From Engraulis encrasicolus (taxonomy: Eukaryota > Chordata > Actinopteri > Clupeiformes > Engraulidae), in NCBI RefSeq assembly GCF_034702125.1, contig NC_085869.1, forward strand, positions 48,632,042-48,696,041: DNA of 64,000 bases, given 5' to 3'. Shown piece by piece: positions 11,441 to 22,214 of this stretch. The translations under genes were made by a program, and so were the position numbers. Numbering within the stretch: the stretch's first letter is position 1; every line of letters begins with the position of its first letter. Under the pieces are notes generated by a model that had not been told where the DNA came from, made no database searches, and was given only the letters and a program-made list of their open reading frames with translations.

Positions 11441-12609
11441 TTAGTACCAAGAATCCATGATACGCCTCATGCTATTGAATCTCATGTCAGGGTATCCCAT
11501 GTTGCTCCAGTTTCTGTACTCTCCAGGAGGGAAGTACCACTGTCTTCCTCTGTACTGGGGCTGCTCATACATGAGCCAATGGCCGTCCATCACGTGGCAA
11601 GACATGCAGTGGTTCATTTGGTAGCGACCCATCATGTTGTCACAGTCGTCCATACACTCGTGCATCTGACCACCAAAGTTCTCTCTCTCGTACATCCTCA
11701 TTCTGTAGTTTCCTCTGTGCTGTAAATATAAATGAACAAACAGCATAATTACAACATGTTGACTAAGTAACAGTCTCTTTGTAACAAATATCAAATATAC
11801 CTGTATGTATACTTCGATGTGTATATATATATAGTAAAGATATTTCTGCACATATATTTACCATGGGGATATGGCGGCAAGAATGGATCCAGTTGTTCCA
11901 GCCCCACATACACATGTAGTCAGGGTACTCTCCCCTCCTCATGAAGTACTGGTTGCCCATGTAATTGTTCTGGTCGTACATCATCCAGCAACCACTCTCC
12001 ACCCTGAAGGAGTGACAGCGGCTCAGGTGGGAGGACATATCAGCACAGTCTCCCATGCACTCCCAGGAGCGACCCTGGAAGTTCCTGCCCTCATAGAAAG
12101 TGATCTGCAGAACAATAGAACTTAATATTAATGAAAAAAACAAGGGCAGTATATGGCAGTGGTACATGATTTCCACTGCATTGTTAATGTAAACAGACAT
12201 TGAACATATTTATAATTGTTATGCATCATACTCTCATATTTTAAATTGAGTGATTTGCTCTGCATATGTTAAAGTTGTACTGGACGGGAACTGGAAGTCC
12301 TATATTTTTCAATGATTAAGGAATGCCTCTCTTAGCAACTTTTCAGTACTACGCAAAAATAATGACAATGTTTGATAGTAATAATAATAATAATAAACAA
12401 TTACCCGTTACACTTGCTGCCTTTATTTTGTTTGCGCATTCTCTTACTGTAGACTCCATAATGCCAACAAGGCAGTTAGGGCATCTACAGTATGCCACAC
12501 TTAAAAACTTCAACACATCAAACATTGTTTCAAGCGGTACCCATGCATTAAAAAGTTATCTAATAGCTTGCAAAAGTTTGAAATAACAGTATCTTACCCT
12601 GCCCATCAT
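11441..12609 (-). CDS. crygm2d-like: Gamma-M crystallin gM-1 (M2-like), three exons
   Basis: Structural lens-fibre protein of the beta/gamma-crystallin superfamily; it contributes to refractive index and has no catalytic role. Exons are 12598-12609, 11862-12104 and 11441-11719, all phase 0 with GT-AG introns of 493 and 142 bp, giving 177 residues. The four Greek-key motifs are visible: [11 protein letters not shown] (5-15), [11 protein letters not shown] (44-54), [11 protein letters not shown] (93-103) and [10 protein letters not shown] (134-143). Domain 1 ends at the linker HIPM-HRG, exactly at the exon 2/3 boundary as in the family. About 25 residues are Met (14%), 10 Cys and 9 Trp. The start is the first of two tandem ATGs, both in acceptable context. 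It is divergent to gM-2, 681 bp away. The product is very likely soluble and cytosolic. The paralogue-level symbol is tentative. Confidence 0.95.
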
Positions 12610-12658
12610 GGTGACTGAGTCTAAGATCTGGCTTGCTAAATGATTGCCCCATGTCCAT

Positions 12659-12664
12659 TTTATA
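12659..12664 (-). promoter_or_regulatory. TATA box of gM-1
   Basis: TATAAA on the minus strand, 50 bp upstream of the start codon. Confidence 0.8.
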
Positions 12665-12693
12665 GTGCACTTCACTCCTAACCATCTGCTGTA

Positions 12694-12805
12694 CTTTTGT
12701 TACAAAGCCCTGAGTCATCAGCCCAGTGATGTAGTAAGGGGCCTGTTTTTGAAAGCAGAACCTAAAGGGTTATTATTTGGGATTGAATGCATTTGGAGAT
12801 AATGG
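12694..12805 (-). promoter_or_regulatory. Lens regulatory module of gM-1 (Sox-like, Maf-like, distal block)
   Basis: A TTTGTTACAAAG palindrome (Sox-like) lies near 12696-12707 and a Maf-type core CTGATGACTCAG (minus strand) at 12710-12721, 45 bp above the TATA box. The distal block 'gcagaacctaaagggttatt' with 'tgaatgcattt' continues to about 12805. The same order recurs at all intact crystallin genes here. Maf and Sox regulation of gamma-crystallins is known from mammals and birds; the binding here is inferred. Confidence 0.75.
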
Positions 12806-13084
12806 TGGTTTAGATTCTTTCAATGACAGGAAGTACCCATTTTTTACACTTAAAAAAAAAACACAAGATGGATTTGTTGCAATTTCACCTGGAGTGGGAA
12901 ATTATTAGATTTTAATGTTCAATTTACCATGTTCAGTTTACCACCCAAAGAAATGTTGGGTCAGAAAATGTATCGCGTTTAAGGGTTGAACCATAACTTC
13001 AGCTATCTCACAGTTTTGTAGGTGGTTTCATCAAAGTAGGCGGTCTCACATAGACTTAACTTTTTACTCATACTGTTGAACCTA

Positions 13085-13197
13085 CAAAGCCATTATTTCC
13101 AAATGCTTTCAAAAACAAATAATAACCCTTTCGGTTCCGCTTTGAAAAACAGGCCCCTTACAACACGATTGGGCTGATGACTCAGGGCTTTGTAACA
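13085..13197 (+). promoter_or_regulatory. Lens regulatory module of gM-2, mirror image of gM-1's
   Basis: In plus orientation: distal block ('aaataataaccctttcggtt', 'aaaaacaggccccttacaac'), then GGGCTGATGACTCAGGG with the Maf core at 13174-13185, then TTTGTAACAAAG at 13190-13201. It is an inverted counterpart of the module at 12694-12805. The spacing from Maf core to TATA box is again 45 bp. Confidence 0.75.
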
Positions 13198-13230
13198 AAG
13201 GTACAGCATATGGTCAGGTGTGAAGAGCAG

Positions 13231-13237
13231 TATAAAA
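13231..13237 (+). promoter_or_regulatory. TATA box of gM-2
   Basis: TATAAAA, 54 bp upstream of the start codon of gM-2. Confidence 0.8.
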
Positions 13238-13290
13238 ACACCCACATGCCAACATAATGGCAAGCCAGCAGTAAGACAGAACCAGCCACC

Positions 13291-16200
13291 ATGATGGGCA
13301 GAGTAAGATACCGTTTAATGCTAACTTGTAATTTAAATGTTTGTTTTAGCCAAAACAACACAGTAATGACACTCTTACTGTAATCAAATATTTACTGTAT
13401 TCTTAAGTCAAACAGCAGAGTTTAAAAAGTATTTCACACGTTTAATTTACACTTGAGGAATAAGAAATGGCTGAATTATTTATTTATTTTATCATTTTTT
13501 TCACTGACAATTTTTCAATTATTATATTATATTAGTATACAGTATTTTACTCCCTGAAACAAAGATATTGGTCTTGTGGAAAGTAGGGACTCACATGTAG
13601 ACTAGCACAGTACAGTTCATATATCTTAAAACGTATTATATATTATAGAAAGGTACATTGCACTGCTACCTACTTTTGGATAATGACAGATAAAAACTTC
13701 TTTTTGCTTAGATTACCTTCTACGAGGACAGGAACTTCCAGGGTCGCTCCTGGCAGTGCATGGGAGATTGCGCTGACTTCTCTTCCTACCTGAGCCGCTG
13801 CCACTCCTTCAGGGTGGAGAGTGGTTGCTGGATGATGTACGACCAGTGCAACTTCATGGGCCACCAGTACTTCATGAGGAGGGGCGAGTACCCTGACTAC
13901 ATGGGCATGTGGGGATGGAACAATTCGATCCACTCTTGCCGCCACATTCCCATGGTAAATAAATTACACTATCTAAGTAGAATTTTCGGTAGCGCTGTGT
14001 TTTAGAGTCCCCTAATTGCAATAACAGGGTAACATATAGAGCACTTATATGGAACCTACAGTTAAAAGTAACTGCAAATACTAAGTTGCCTAGCAATGTT
14101 AAGTTGCAGTTTGTTATGTACTATAGTGCAACTGTTCGAGGACAAAATGCCAAGGCTCACCACCAGTTGTAAATGTTTACTGAAAAAAAAAAACCTATTG
14201 CCCATACAGTCCTTCTATAATTTTCCACAGCACACCAGATGATCTCTCACAGCACATTAGTGTTCCCCAGGACTGTGGTTGAAAAAAATATTGCTGTAGT
14301 GTACAGCAATTTAGTTTTGTGTAGCCCCTTAATGTACGCCATACCTCCAGTGGTATGCTATAATAGTCATTGAAAAGTTCAAGGGCAATTTTAGTCGTCT
14401 ACAACATCCAGCTTTATTGCCCAAGCTACCCATGACTTAGCAATAGCGAAGACGCGAAAATGAACCATCCAAACCTGACAGTGTTGCTTGCACGGAGAGC
14501 TCACATTGACAGCTTACCCATGGGGGCAGCACTTTGCATTGTGTTTTAAACATCTTAACATGCTCCAAAAATCACCCCAAAAATATGCAACATCAGCAGA
14601 CACCTTTCAACACTATACTGTAGTGTGTATGACTCAATAAGAGTGAAAAAGTGTTTAAAACAATGTGTTACCGCAGAGATACACCAGCGGCGACGCGATT
14701 CAAGCGACAGAGTGTAGCAGCAAGCGATACGAGAGATTGAGGAGACTAGAGTATGTCCGTACAGGCAGAAGGCAAAGCATTCAAGCATTCCCATTGGCTG
14801 TGGTCACTGACCTCTATACAGTCATTGGCTGTCGCGGCTTGTCGCGGAACCGCGTCATAGAAAGTTGAAAAGATTTCAACTTCAAATTGTCGCGCTCGTC
14901 GCGCAAATCGCTCTAGTCTCCAGAATCGCTTTTGTCTCTCGACTCAATACAAAGTCAATTACTTCCGTCGCTCGACTCTCTGCGGTTAGTGCAAGCAACC
15001 ACATACCGGTTTGTTTACATCACTGTCTTCCGGTATTTCAAAGTCCATTCGTTGAGCTACATAGCGCATATCCCTCACAAAAACCTGAGTTTTGGAGACA
15101 GAAACTTATTCCAGCATTTTAGTTTTTCAATTCATACATTGTGGACTATGTGAGATGTAAGGCATGAGCCCATTAGCTCTACATTAGCCCATTAGTTCTC
15201 CACATTCTCCATCGTGGCTTTCTGATGCTGCTTCGACGGAGCAGCATAGCTGGATTGACCATAAGGCATGTATGACATTTGCCCGGTGGACTGCTGCCCC
15301 CATGGGTCTTCGCTATTGCCAAGTCATGGGTAGCTTGGGCAATAAAGCTGGATGTTGTAGACGACCGAAATGGCCCTTTAAGTACCATAGGACTGCAATA
15401 CTATGACACAACACAGGGCCTTTAGTCAGATAAAGCCTTCCCAAGCTTCAGGCATGAAAGTGAAAATGAAGGGCAGGGCAACCCTGCAAAACAAATAATT
15501 TTGTCCAATGTAGCGATACTACCACATGCTGACACTATAGAGGTTTGATGTTTTACCATTATGGATGTTGACAATATGCCTCAGTTTGATACGTTTCTTT
15601 TGTCTCAATCAAAGCATAGGGATTTCTTAATCCATTTCCTGTTTTTTCTGTAGCACAGTGGCTTTGGTGCAATAACGTATCCCTTTATACACTTTCAATT
15701 TTGAGAATTTTTAAAAGGCCACATTTTTTAGCAGTTCCTTCACGTACTACTGGTGGCGCTACACTAGATTGTCATTGTTAATGTTAATTTTAGCCTTACC
15801 ATGGTGCTTTTGGTTTTCAGAAGTGTTGCCAAGTCCGCTTATTATAAGCAACCTTGGGCTTCTTCTTTTGAGCAGTCGCTTTGAATTTTGTAAAAAAGTT
15901 GCGTGTTGCGTTTTTTTGGGCTTGTTCTTTTCAGGGTTGGGCTTGCTGTTTTCCTGCTCTGCCGGTCATTTCAATGTGTTTCTCAATGGCAACTCGTTTT
16001 TTCTCACTCATCCTTACAAGTGACCCTACTACAGCATTGTTAACTCCCACTTTCTGTGGTCCCTTCACGACGCCCGTCAGTCGCTTCTCTTGGGTTTGTT
16101 TTCAGGACGTCAGTCGCTTATTTGTCGTAGAAAATCTGGCAACACTGGTTTTAAGTTCCCACGTGTGTGTGATCACGTCATCTCTAGCACTCTAGCACTG

Positions 16201-17723
16201 TCTGTTGATGGTCTTGACTTGGCCTTACCTGTCTTGGTCCTGGTATTGATAACGTCTGGTCTTGATAATGTCTTGTTCTCAGGCTGAGCGGTCTTGACTA
16301 CATCACATCATCCTCATATTTAGGGGTCTGACACACCAAGGCGGTAAAGCGGCGCGGAACGGCCGCGGTTTTTACCGGCGTCAGTGAAAATACATTGAAA
16401 CCTATCTGTCCTTACACACCAACCGGCGGTAGTCGAGCGTCAGCGGCGCGGGAGCCGGCTCCGCGCCGCGCTGCTTTTGGAAAATAGAACTCGAGCGTAT
16501 TTTTCACGCCGGCGACCGGCGGTGGCTCATTCAAATGAATGGCAAAGTAGCATGTTAGCTTTGGCTGTAGGGAGGGTTTTGAATAGGACTGGCCGCGCAC
16601 GCCGACGCTGTCAGTGTGCAAGGCAGAGAAAAGCACGCCGGCCAAAACTAAGCAGAAAGACCGCGTCCGTCCTGCGACCGTTCCGTTCCGCCTTGGTATG
16701 TTTTGGCCCTTACAGGGGTTGGAAAAAATGGAAAATAATGAAAAACACCTGTCATTTTAGAGTGGGAAGCTACCTCTTGTGTCCACGGTTAATCCTGTTG
16801 GATGTGGTTCATCCTTCCTGGTGGTATGCAGACATTTCCTTGGATACTGTGGGTCTTGATGCATCACAAAGACTTGCTGTCTAGGTCAAAGATGCAACAG
16901 TTCCACGTGCACCAAGAATTTCTCCTTTTTGAACTTTGATATGTCACCCATAATGTTGTGTACATTGCAAAGTTTACACTGCTAATGAACTCTTCACACT
17001 TCACTTTACTGGTGCAATGTGCCATTAATGAGCATTGGCCAACAGGCTGGTCCACTTGAGCCATGAAACTTCCCACTCTAAAATGTCAGGTGTTTCCATT
17101 ATTTTGTCCAACCCCTGTACTTTGTAGTTACCATTTTTTCACCCATTAGGTACCATGGAACTTTTTGCTGTTACCCTTTTGTTACCCAGAAAAATACATC
17201 AGAATCAGGGGACTACGTATAAAAGAAAGCGTTACCGAGTTTTCATATTTTTAGTGCAAAGGGAAAAGAATCTGGTGCCACACGGATGTCTATTTTCTGT
17301 TATTTATTTTTTCAGTCCAGTAAGACTAACGTTTCAACATGCGTCTTCATCAGAGTCCTCCAAATATATGTTTTCATATTTTTACATTTATTTATAAGCA
17401 TTTATATATTGTTTAATTACATTCCTTGCCATTTCTAATTACAGCACAGAGGAAACTACAGAATGAGGATGTACGAGAGGGAGAACTTCGGTGGTCAGAT
17501 GCATGAGTGTATGGACGACTGTGACAACATGATGGATCGCTACCGCATGAACCACTGCCAGTCTTGCCACGTGATGGAGGGCAACTGGCTCATGTATGAG
17601 CATCCCAACTACAGAGGAAGACAGTGGTACTTCCCTCCTGGAGAGTACAGAAACTATAGAAACATGGGATACCCCAACATGAAATTCAGTAGCATGAGGC
17701 GTATCATGGATTCCTGGTACTAA
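13291..17723 (+). CDS. crygm2d-like: Gamma-M crystallin gM-2 (M2-like), three exons with a 3.5-kb intron 2
   Basis: The only plus-strand member of the cluster. Exons are 13291-13302 (MMGR), 13712-13954 and 17445-17723, joined by consensus GT-AG sites into 177 residues with no stop or frameshift. The N-terminal domain (5-85) carries Greek keys [11 protein letters not shown] and [11 protein letters not shown]. The C-terminal domain (86-177) carries [11 protein letters not shown] and [10 protein letters not shown]. It has 10 Cys, including an extra one at the second Greek key (DQCNF), about 23 Met and 7 Trp. The start context GCCACCATGATGG is near ideal, favouring the first ATG. Intron 2 is 3490 bp against 108-173 bp in the paralogues, because a Kolobok-like element, a MITE and a mariner-type MITE inserted there. 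All splice sites survive, so I expect it to be functional. Confidence 0.94.
14335..15440. repeat. Dispersed repeat split by a Kolobok-like insertion
   Basis: The flanks of the element at 14382-15377 ('gccatacctccagtggtatg...cattgaaaagtt' and 'aagtaccatagga...acacagggcctttagt') join into one repeat. Unbroken copies lie at 40368-40520 and 41170-41320. This allows the empty target site to be inferred. Confidence 0.65.
14382..15377. mobile_element. Kolobok-like non-autonomous element (996 bp) in intron 2 of gM-2
   Basis: About 80-bp imperfect inverted ends ('gtcgtctacaacatccagct' at 14395 onward, complement near 15340-15365) begin AGGGC and end GGCCCT. The flanks are TTCA (14378-14381) and TTAA (15378-15381), consistent with a TTAA target duplication carrying one change. 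TTAA targets with short AGGG/CCCT ends fit Kolobok better than piggyBac. There is no transposase. Confidence 0.7.
16327..16710. mobile_element. GC-rich MITE, copy 1 (in intron 2 of gM-2)
   Basis: Starts near 'ctgacacaccaaggcgg' and ends near 'ccgccttggtatgttttggc', an imperfect inverted repeat. The interior ('ggagccggctccgcgccg') is GC-rich and partly palindromic. A related copy in the other orientation lies at 38495-38862. Confidence 0.6.
16713..17117. mobile_element. Mariner/Tc1-type MITE (405 bp)
   Basis: The ends CAGGGGTTGGAAAAAATGGA and its complement (tccattattttgtccaacccctg) are flanked by TA on both sides (16711-16712 and 17118-17119). The inverted arms include 'acctgtcattttagagtggg' and 'cccactctaaaatgtcaggt'. 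The CAGGGGTTGGACAAAATAATGGA-type terminus is typical of vertebrate mariner-derived MITEs. Confidence 0.8.
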
Positions 17724-17765
17724 GCACTTGAAACTTGAACCTGAAATATGTTGTCCAAAGGTTTG

Positions 17766-17771
17766 AATAAA
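17766..17771 (+). terminator. Polyadenylation signal of gM-2
   Basis: AATAAA, 42 bp after the stop codon. Confidence 0.8.
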
Positions 17772-17789
17772 CCTGTTAATGTGAAAAAA

Positions 17790-18739
17790 GCAATCGACTT
17801 AATTATTTTTCTGGTTTTACATTCAATGTGACAGAAGTTAATAGGCAGTGATTTGCATTTAAGTTTACAACTTCAATGGTGCCACTCCACCACTTCAAAC
17901 CAGCAATATTCATATCTGGTGCTTAGCCCTACCAGAGTGAGGAGCGTGCGTAAAATTGACAGAGTGCAGAGTGCGTTTTACAAAGGTAATGAGCGACAGT
18001 TCTGTTTCGCTCCAGTTTGCTCCGATACCACTCCTGCCTATTTCAATCAATGCACTATTTTTTTTGCACAAAACAGCCTAAATAAGAAGTATTCAGCTAC
18101 TGTTCATGTTGTTCTTTCTGTTCGCAAAATGTCCCTATTGTGAACCTGAAAATGGTGGAATGTTCATGAAATGGCTATGTTATATGACAAGATGGCCGGG
18201 GATTCCCAGTTGTAGCGAGATTTGCATAAGAGTAAGTTACCTGGGCTATTGGACTTTATTCTGCTGATTTGTCATTTCTGGAAGGCCCATACTACTAGCC
18301 TAATGACCATTTCCTTGTGTGTAAGGTGCACCGAAATTGTTATTGTCTTGCAAGGATGTGTGGAGCGTCCAAAATGCTTTCAAACAAAGTCACACATGAG
18401 AGTGAGTGAGGGAGCGAGCCCTTGTGTTACCGTAACATGCCTGTCTGAACGTCAAAATGAATCCAACTTTTAATGTAGGCGAGTGAGGAGTAGTTTCACA
18501 TAAGCGGGGTGAAATTTTAGGAACGTTTTTTGAGTGGAGCGTCAGATACTAGCCTGACTCTCACCTCATCCTTGTGTATTTCCACTCAGCTTTGTGAGTT
18601 CACACAAAGGTCTTGAAGACCTCTGGATTTGCCCTGCTCTCAAACCAAAATGTGGAAAAAACAATCAGGATCATGGAATTTCCATGGATGTAATATGTCA
18701 AAATTTAAATGTAGTGGAGAAGGTGGGAAATAACTGAAT
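17790..18739. other. No gene recognised
   Basis: A stretch of mixed composition after gM-2. Short open frames have no similarity that I recognise. Confidence 0.4.
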
Positions 18740-19030
18740 CGCAGCAGTTGTTTCAGCAACAAGGGATACTCGCATGGACTCATTCATCAGCATTGATTCT
18801 GGAATTACCTTCGCCAAGGAGGTCATGTTTTGGTCGTGTTGGTATTTCTGTCTGTGTGACTGTGTCTGTTTGTCAGCAAGATAACTTAAAAAGTCATGAA
18901 TGGATTTGGATGAAATTTTGTGGAGTTGTTGGAAATGACAAGAGGAACAAATTATTACATTTTGGTGGTGATCCGGATCACAATCCGGATCCAGGACTTT
19001 TGAAAAGATTCTCAACCATTGCAGGATAGG
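18740..19030. repeat. Dispersed repeat-like segment
   Basis: The text 'gtctgtttgtcagcaagata', 'ggatttggatgaaattttg' and 'ttttggtggtgatccggatc' resembles a repeat I know to recur in fish and other animal genomes. I cannot fix its boundaries or class from this window. Confidence 0.45.
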
Positions 19031-20200
19031 GTGAATTTTGTCATTCGAGTTTCTAACTACACAAAAAGAAGGCAGAGAGACTCGAAAGAAAGAGGGTGCA
19101 ATATAGTCAAATGTTCTATCACACAGCTTCCTTGGCAGTGGTCTACACTCATGTCTAATTTTAATTGTATTTTCATATAGTTAAAAGCTGCAGCTCATTA
19201 AAAATGTCAGACAAGTGTTTTCCTAATCAAGTGCAAGGATTATTGATAAAACCACGCTTTCTGAGAAATTCGACTATAGTGTAGCTCCTAATGCAAGGCC
19301 ACACCCATCCATCTGGCGAGATTCAGGTTAGCTGGATACAACTTTAAGTGATAGAGGGCCATGGTAGTGTGGTGCTGAAATTCAGCACCCATTCAGCTCC
19401 TTTCACATGCTCTGACCCATATCCCTTACTCCTGTATATTAAAGATGTAGTTGGTGGCACATTTTAATTTATGATTTCTAAGGGTGGGCGATATATATCC
19501 TCTGTGAAATTATCGTGAATGTTGTTTTGACGGTTCGAGTAATTTTGCAATATCGAGATATTTGTATGAAGTCGCTAAAATCAACAAAGCGCTGTGACAG
19601 GACTTGTCCAGATAACGACGTCAGACAAGCCTGTCAACCAATAGTAATATTGTTGTGAACTGTCTCTGGGTGGAGGATAAGTCTGTGAACCAATGAGCAG
19701 ACAGTGCTGAGGGGGCGGGCGGCAGCATTTTGGCAGACAGGGAGACGTGAAATCTCTGTGTCATTCAGTGCAGCACTGCTAGCTAGGAGGCTTAGAGCCT
19801 TTTTAATACCCGATACTTCAGTTTGTGATACAAGCGCCAGAATCGGTACAGATACTCCTTAGACATTACTATGTTCCAATATGCAGCCTTGTGTCCTCCA
19901 CTTGTGCTTGTGGCCTCGTACCAGGAAGCAATATGTAATGATGACATCACTGACAACAGCATTATATTTCAATATCTCGCAAAAGCTCAATTGTAAAGTA
20001 ATTTTCTCATTTGCAAACTGGATGGTGAATGAAGAATAGTCCCCCCAAAATAGTTTTGGCTTGGCTGACAGCTGGGAAACTTTATTGTTTTCTCAACGGA
20101 GGCGGAGGCGGAGCCAGGAGGCGGGGTGAGGCATTTTGGAAGCACCCTATTTTCAAAAAGTATGTGGGCCTCTTCAAATTCAAGATGGCTGCCCATTTTG
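19031..20200. other. No gene recognised; possible hAT end near 19490
   Basis: 'gggtgggcgatatatatcc' at about 19483 looks like a hAT-type terminus, but I could not find a matching right end. I see no coding signal. Confidence 0.35.
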
Positions 20201-20520
20201 GGCAGTCATGGGTGAGCGGTTAGGGCGTCAGACTTGCAACCCAGAGGTTGCCGGTTCGACTCCCGACCCGCCAGGTTGGTGGGGGGAGTAATCAACCAGT
20301 GCTCTCCCCCATCCTCCTCCATGACTGAGGTACCCTGAGCATGGTACCGTCCCACCGCACTGCTCCCCATGGGGCGCCACTGAGGGCTGCCCCCTTGCAC
20401 GGGTGAGGCATAAATGCAATTTCGTTGTGTGCAGTGTTCACTTGTGTGCTGTGGAGTGCTGTGTCACAATGACAATGGGAGTTGGAGTTTCCCAATGGGC
20501 TTTCACTTTCACTTTTCACT
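20201..20520 (+). repeat. tRNA-headed SINE, copy 2 (320 bp)
   Basis: Same length and near identical to copy 1 at 3206-3525; the three differences I count are near the head ('gcaaccc' vs 'gcatccc') and in 'cactgagggctgcccccttg'. The B box GGTTCGACTCC is intact. Target duplications are not obvious at either copy. Confidence 0.85.
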
Positions 20521-21235
20521 ACATTTTCCAAGATGTCCGCAATACAGATATGAATTAGCAACTGAAACAACTGTTCAAATGGTGATACAAGCACTGAAAT
20601 TGTCACAGATACTCCTTAGACACACTTCTTTTTGAAAAGACATGCAGGCCACTTGAAATCCAAGATGGCCGTCCATTTTCCAAGGTGGCCACCATACATA
20701 TTAGTGGAGTCGGTTACGGGACAAAAAGGGCAAACTTTTTTCAAAAGCGTGAAACTTTGCACGATGCTTCCGTAGGACCCCCTCAAGTGAATAATACATG
20801 TACATATCAAGTGTCAGTGACAGCTTGGATTATCTACCTCCTATAAGGCCATTACAAAATAAAATGTTTTCTGATTTGTGTTCAGACATGTATATCTCAA
20901 GTCCTAAGTGTACTGTGGAGTGATAGGGGCCTTCATGCTTAGGAAATTATGAATAATCAATATGCAATACACCATACATACAGTATACTGACAAATACTT
21001 ACTGTTTTAAAAGAGCAAAATGGTAACATGCCTGTTTTCTGTTCTACTTTGGGCTTAAACCTAGATGCCATGTTGGCTAACTAACCACTTAATTTATTGA
21101 TTGCTTGTTATTTTTTATTTGTGTTTGTGGTCCTTTGTTTAAAACATGTCTGACTGCCTTAGCTCTCTCACACAATCAAAAAGTCTTTCAAAAACTTTAA
21201 ACAACAGCATGTTGAAATCCCATTGGCTTTGGAGT
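20521..21235. other. No gene recognised
   Basis: Repeat-like phrases such as 'aatccaagatggccgtccat' occur, but nothing that I can assign. Confidence 0.35.
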
Positions 21236-21340
21236 AGGGATGCAAATGATTAATCGACTTTAGATTAATTGTTGAGCAAGAGGTTGCTCGATCAAAATGT
21301 ATTAATTGCGATTAATCGCTAGAGGGCGCTTGAGACTGTT
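21236..21340. mobile_element. Left part of a hAT MITE (TAGGGATGCAAA family)
   Basis: The start 'tagggatgcaaatgattaatcg' matches the complete MITE at 47458-47819. The right end is not seen, so this copy is truncated. Confidence 0.6.
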
Positions 21341-21429
21341 GAGTAGTTCTGCGCCGTCGGGCTGTTTAGAACGCTCCGCCTCGTCCATTATTTCCCTTGA
21401 TATCGGGGGCACCTCGTCGGCCGCTATTC

Positions 21430-21876
21430 CATACGTACTGTATGCTACTGTACTGTAATGTACTGTACTGTACTGCACCGTACTATATGCTACTGTACTG
21501 TGCTGTGCTGTACTGCACCATACTATATGCCACTGTACTGTGCTGTACTCTACTGTACTGTACTGCACCGTACTGAATGCTACTGTACTGTACTGTGCTG
21601 TACTGCACCGTACTATATGCCACTGTACTGTGCTGTACTCTACTGTACTGTACATGCACCATACTGTATGCTACTGTACTGTACTGCAGTGTACTGTACT
21701 TAACTTTATGGCACCATACTGTATGCTACTGTACTATGGTAGACTATCCTTCCTCCCATACTATTTGTGTGCCTTGCATATCAAGAAAATGAGTACCGGT
21801 AATGATTTACTTTTATAGTAGGCCTATATACCATATGAGAATTGTTGTTTTATATACGTAGATATTTCTCCTATGG
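21430..21876 (+). repeat. TACTG-rich tandem duplication, unit 1
   Basis: A run of TACTG pentamers with 'gcaccgtactatatgc' interruptions, followed by about 160 bp of unique sequence ('tggtagactatccttcctcc' to 'gatatttctcctatgg'). A second unit is found split at 22215-22383 and 27404-27668. The two share 'gtactgtacatgcaccatac' and the whole 3' part, in the same orientation. Confidence 0.8.
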
Positions 21877-22160
21877 CAGGGGTCAGGAACCTATGGCTCT
21901 AGAGCCACATGTAGATCTTTTGGTAACTGTATATGGCTCTTACTTATCTATGGTTGCCAACCATCCCTTGAAATATGGAATCGTCCTGTATTTATAAATA
22001 AAAGTATGGGTTCCATATTGAGTTGAAACGGGACAAGGGAGAATAAAAAGTGTTAAAATGCAGCAAATTACATCTAAGAAATGCAAAATTCTCCCAGACC
22101 CTCGCCATAATGAAGTTGACAGTTTGCAACCCTATACTTAGCTGTTATCAATAAAAGTAA
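21877..22160. mobile_element. hAT-like left terminus, truncated
   Basis: 'caggggtcaggaacctatgg' begins exactly where unit 1 of the duplication diverges from unit 2, marking an insertion point after 'ctcctatgg'. The expected right end with target duplication is not visible. Confidence 0.45.
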
Positions 22161-22214
22161 TAACTTGAAAGTACACTCTAAAATTGTTGGGCTTATTGAA
22201 ATACATGCTTTATT

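Noticed and set aside
16477..16884. Basic, Arg-rich 135-codon frame
   Set aside because: It crosses from a GC-rich MITE into a mariner-type MITE, so it is a composite of two transposons.
21302..21703. Tyr/Ser/Thr- or Cys/Thr/Val-rich frames around the TACTG repeat
   Set aside because: Frames of a pentamer repeat that stay open because the pentamer in these phases lacks stops; no protein signal.
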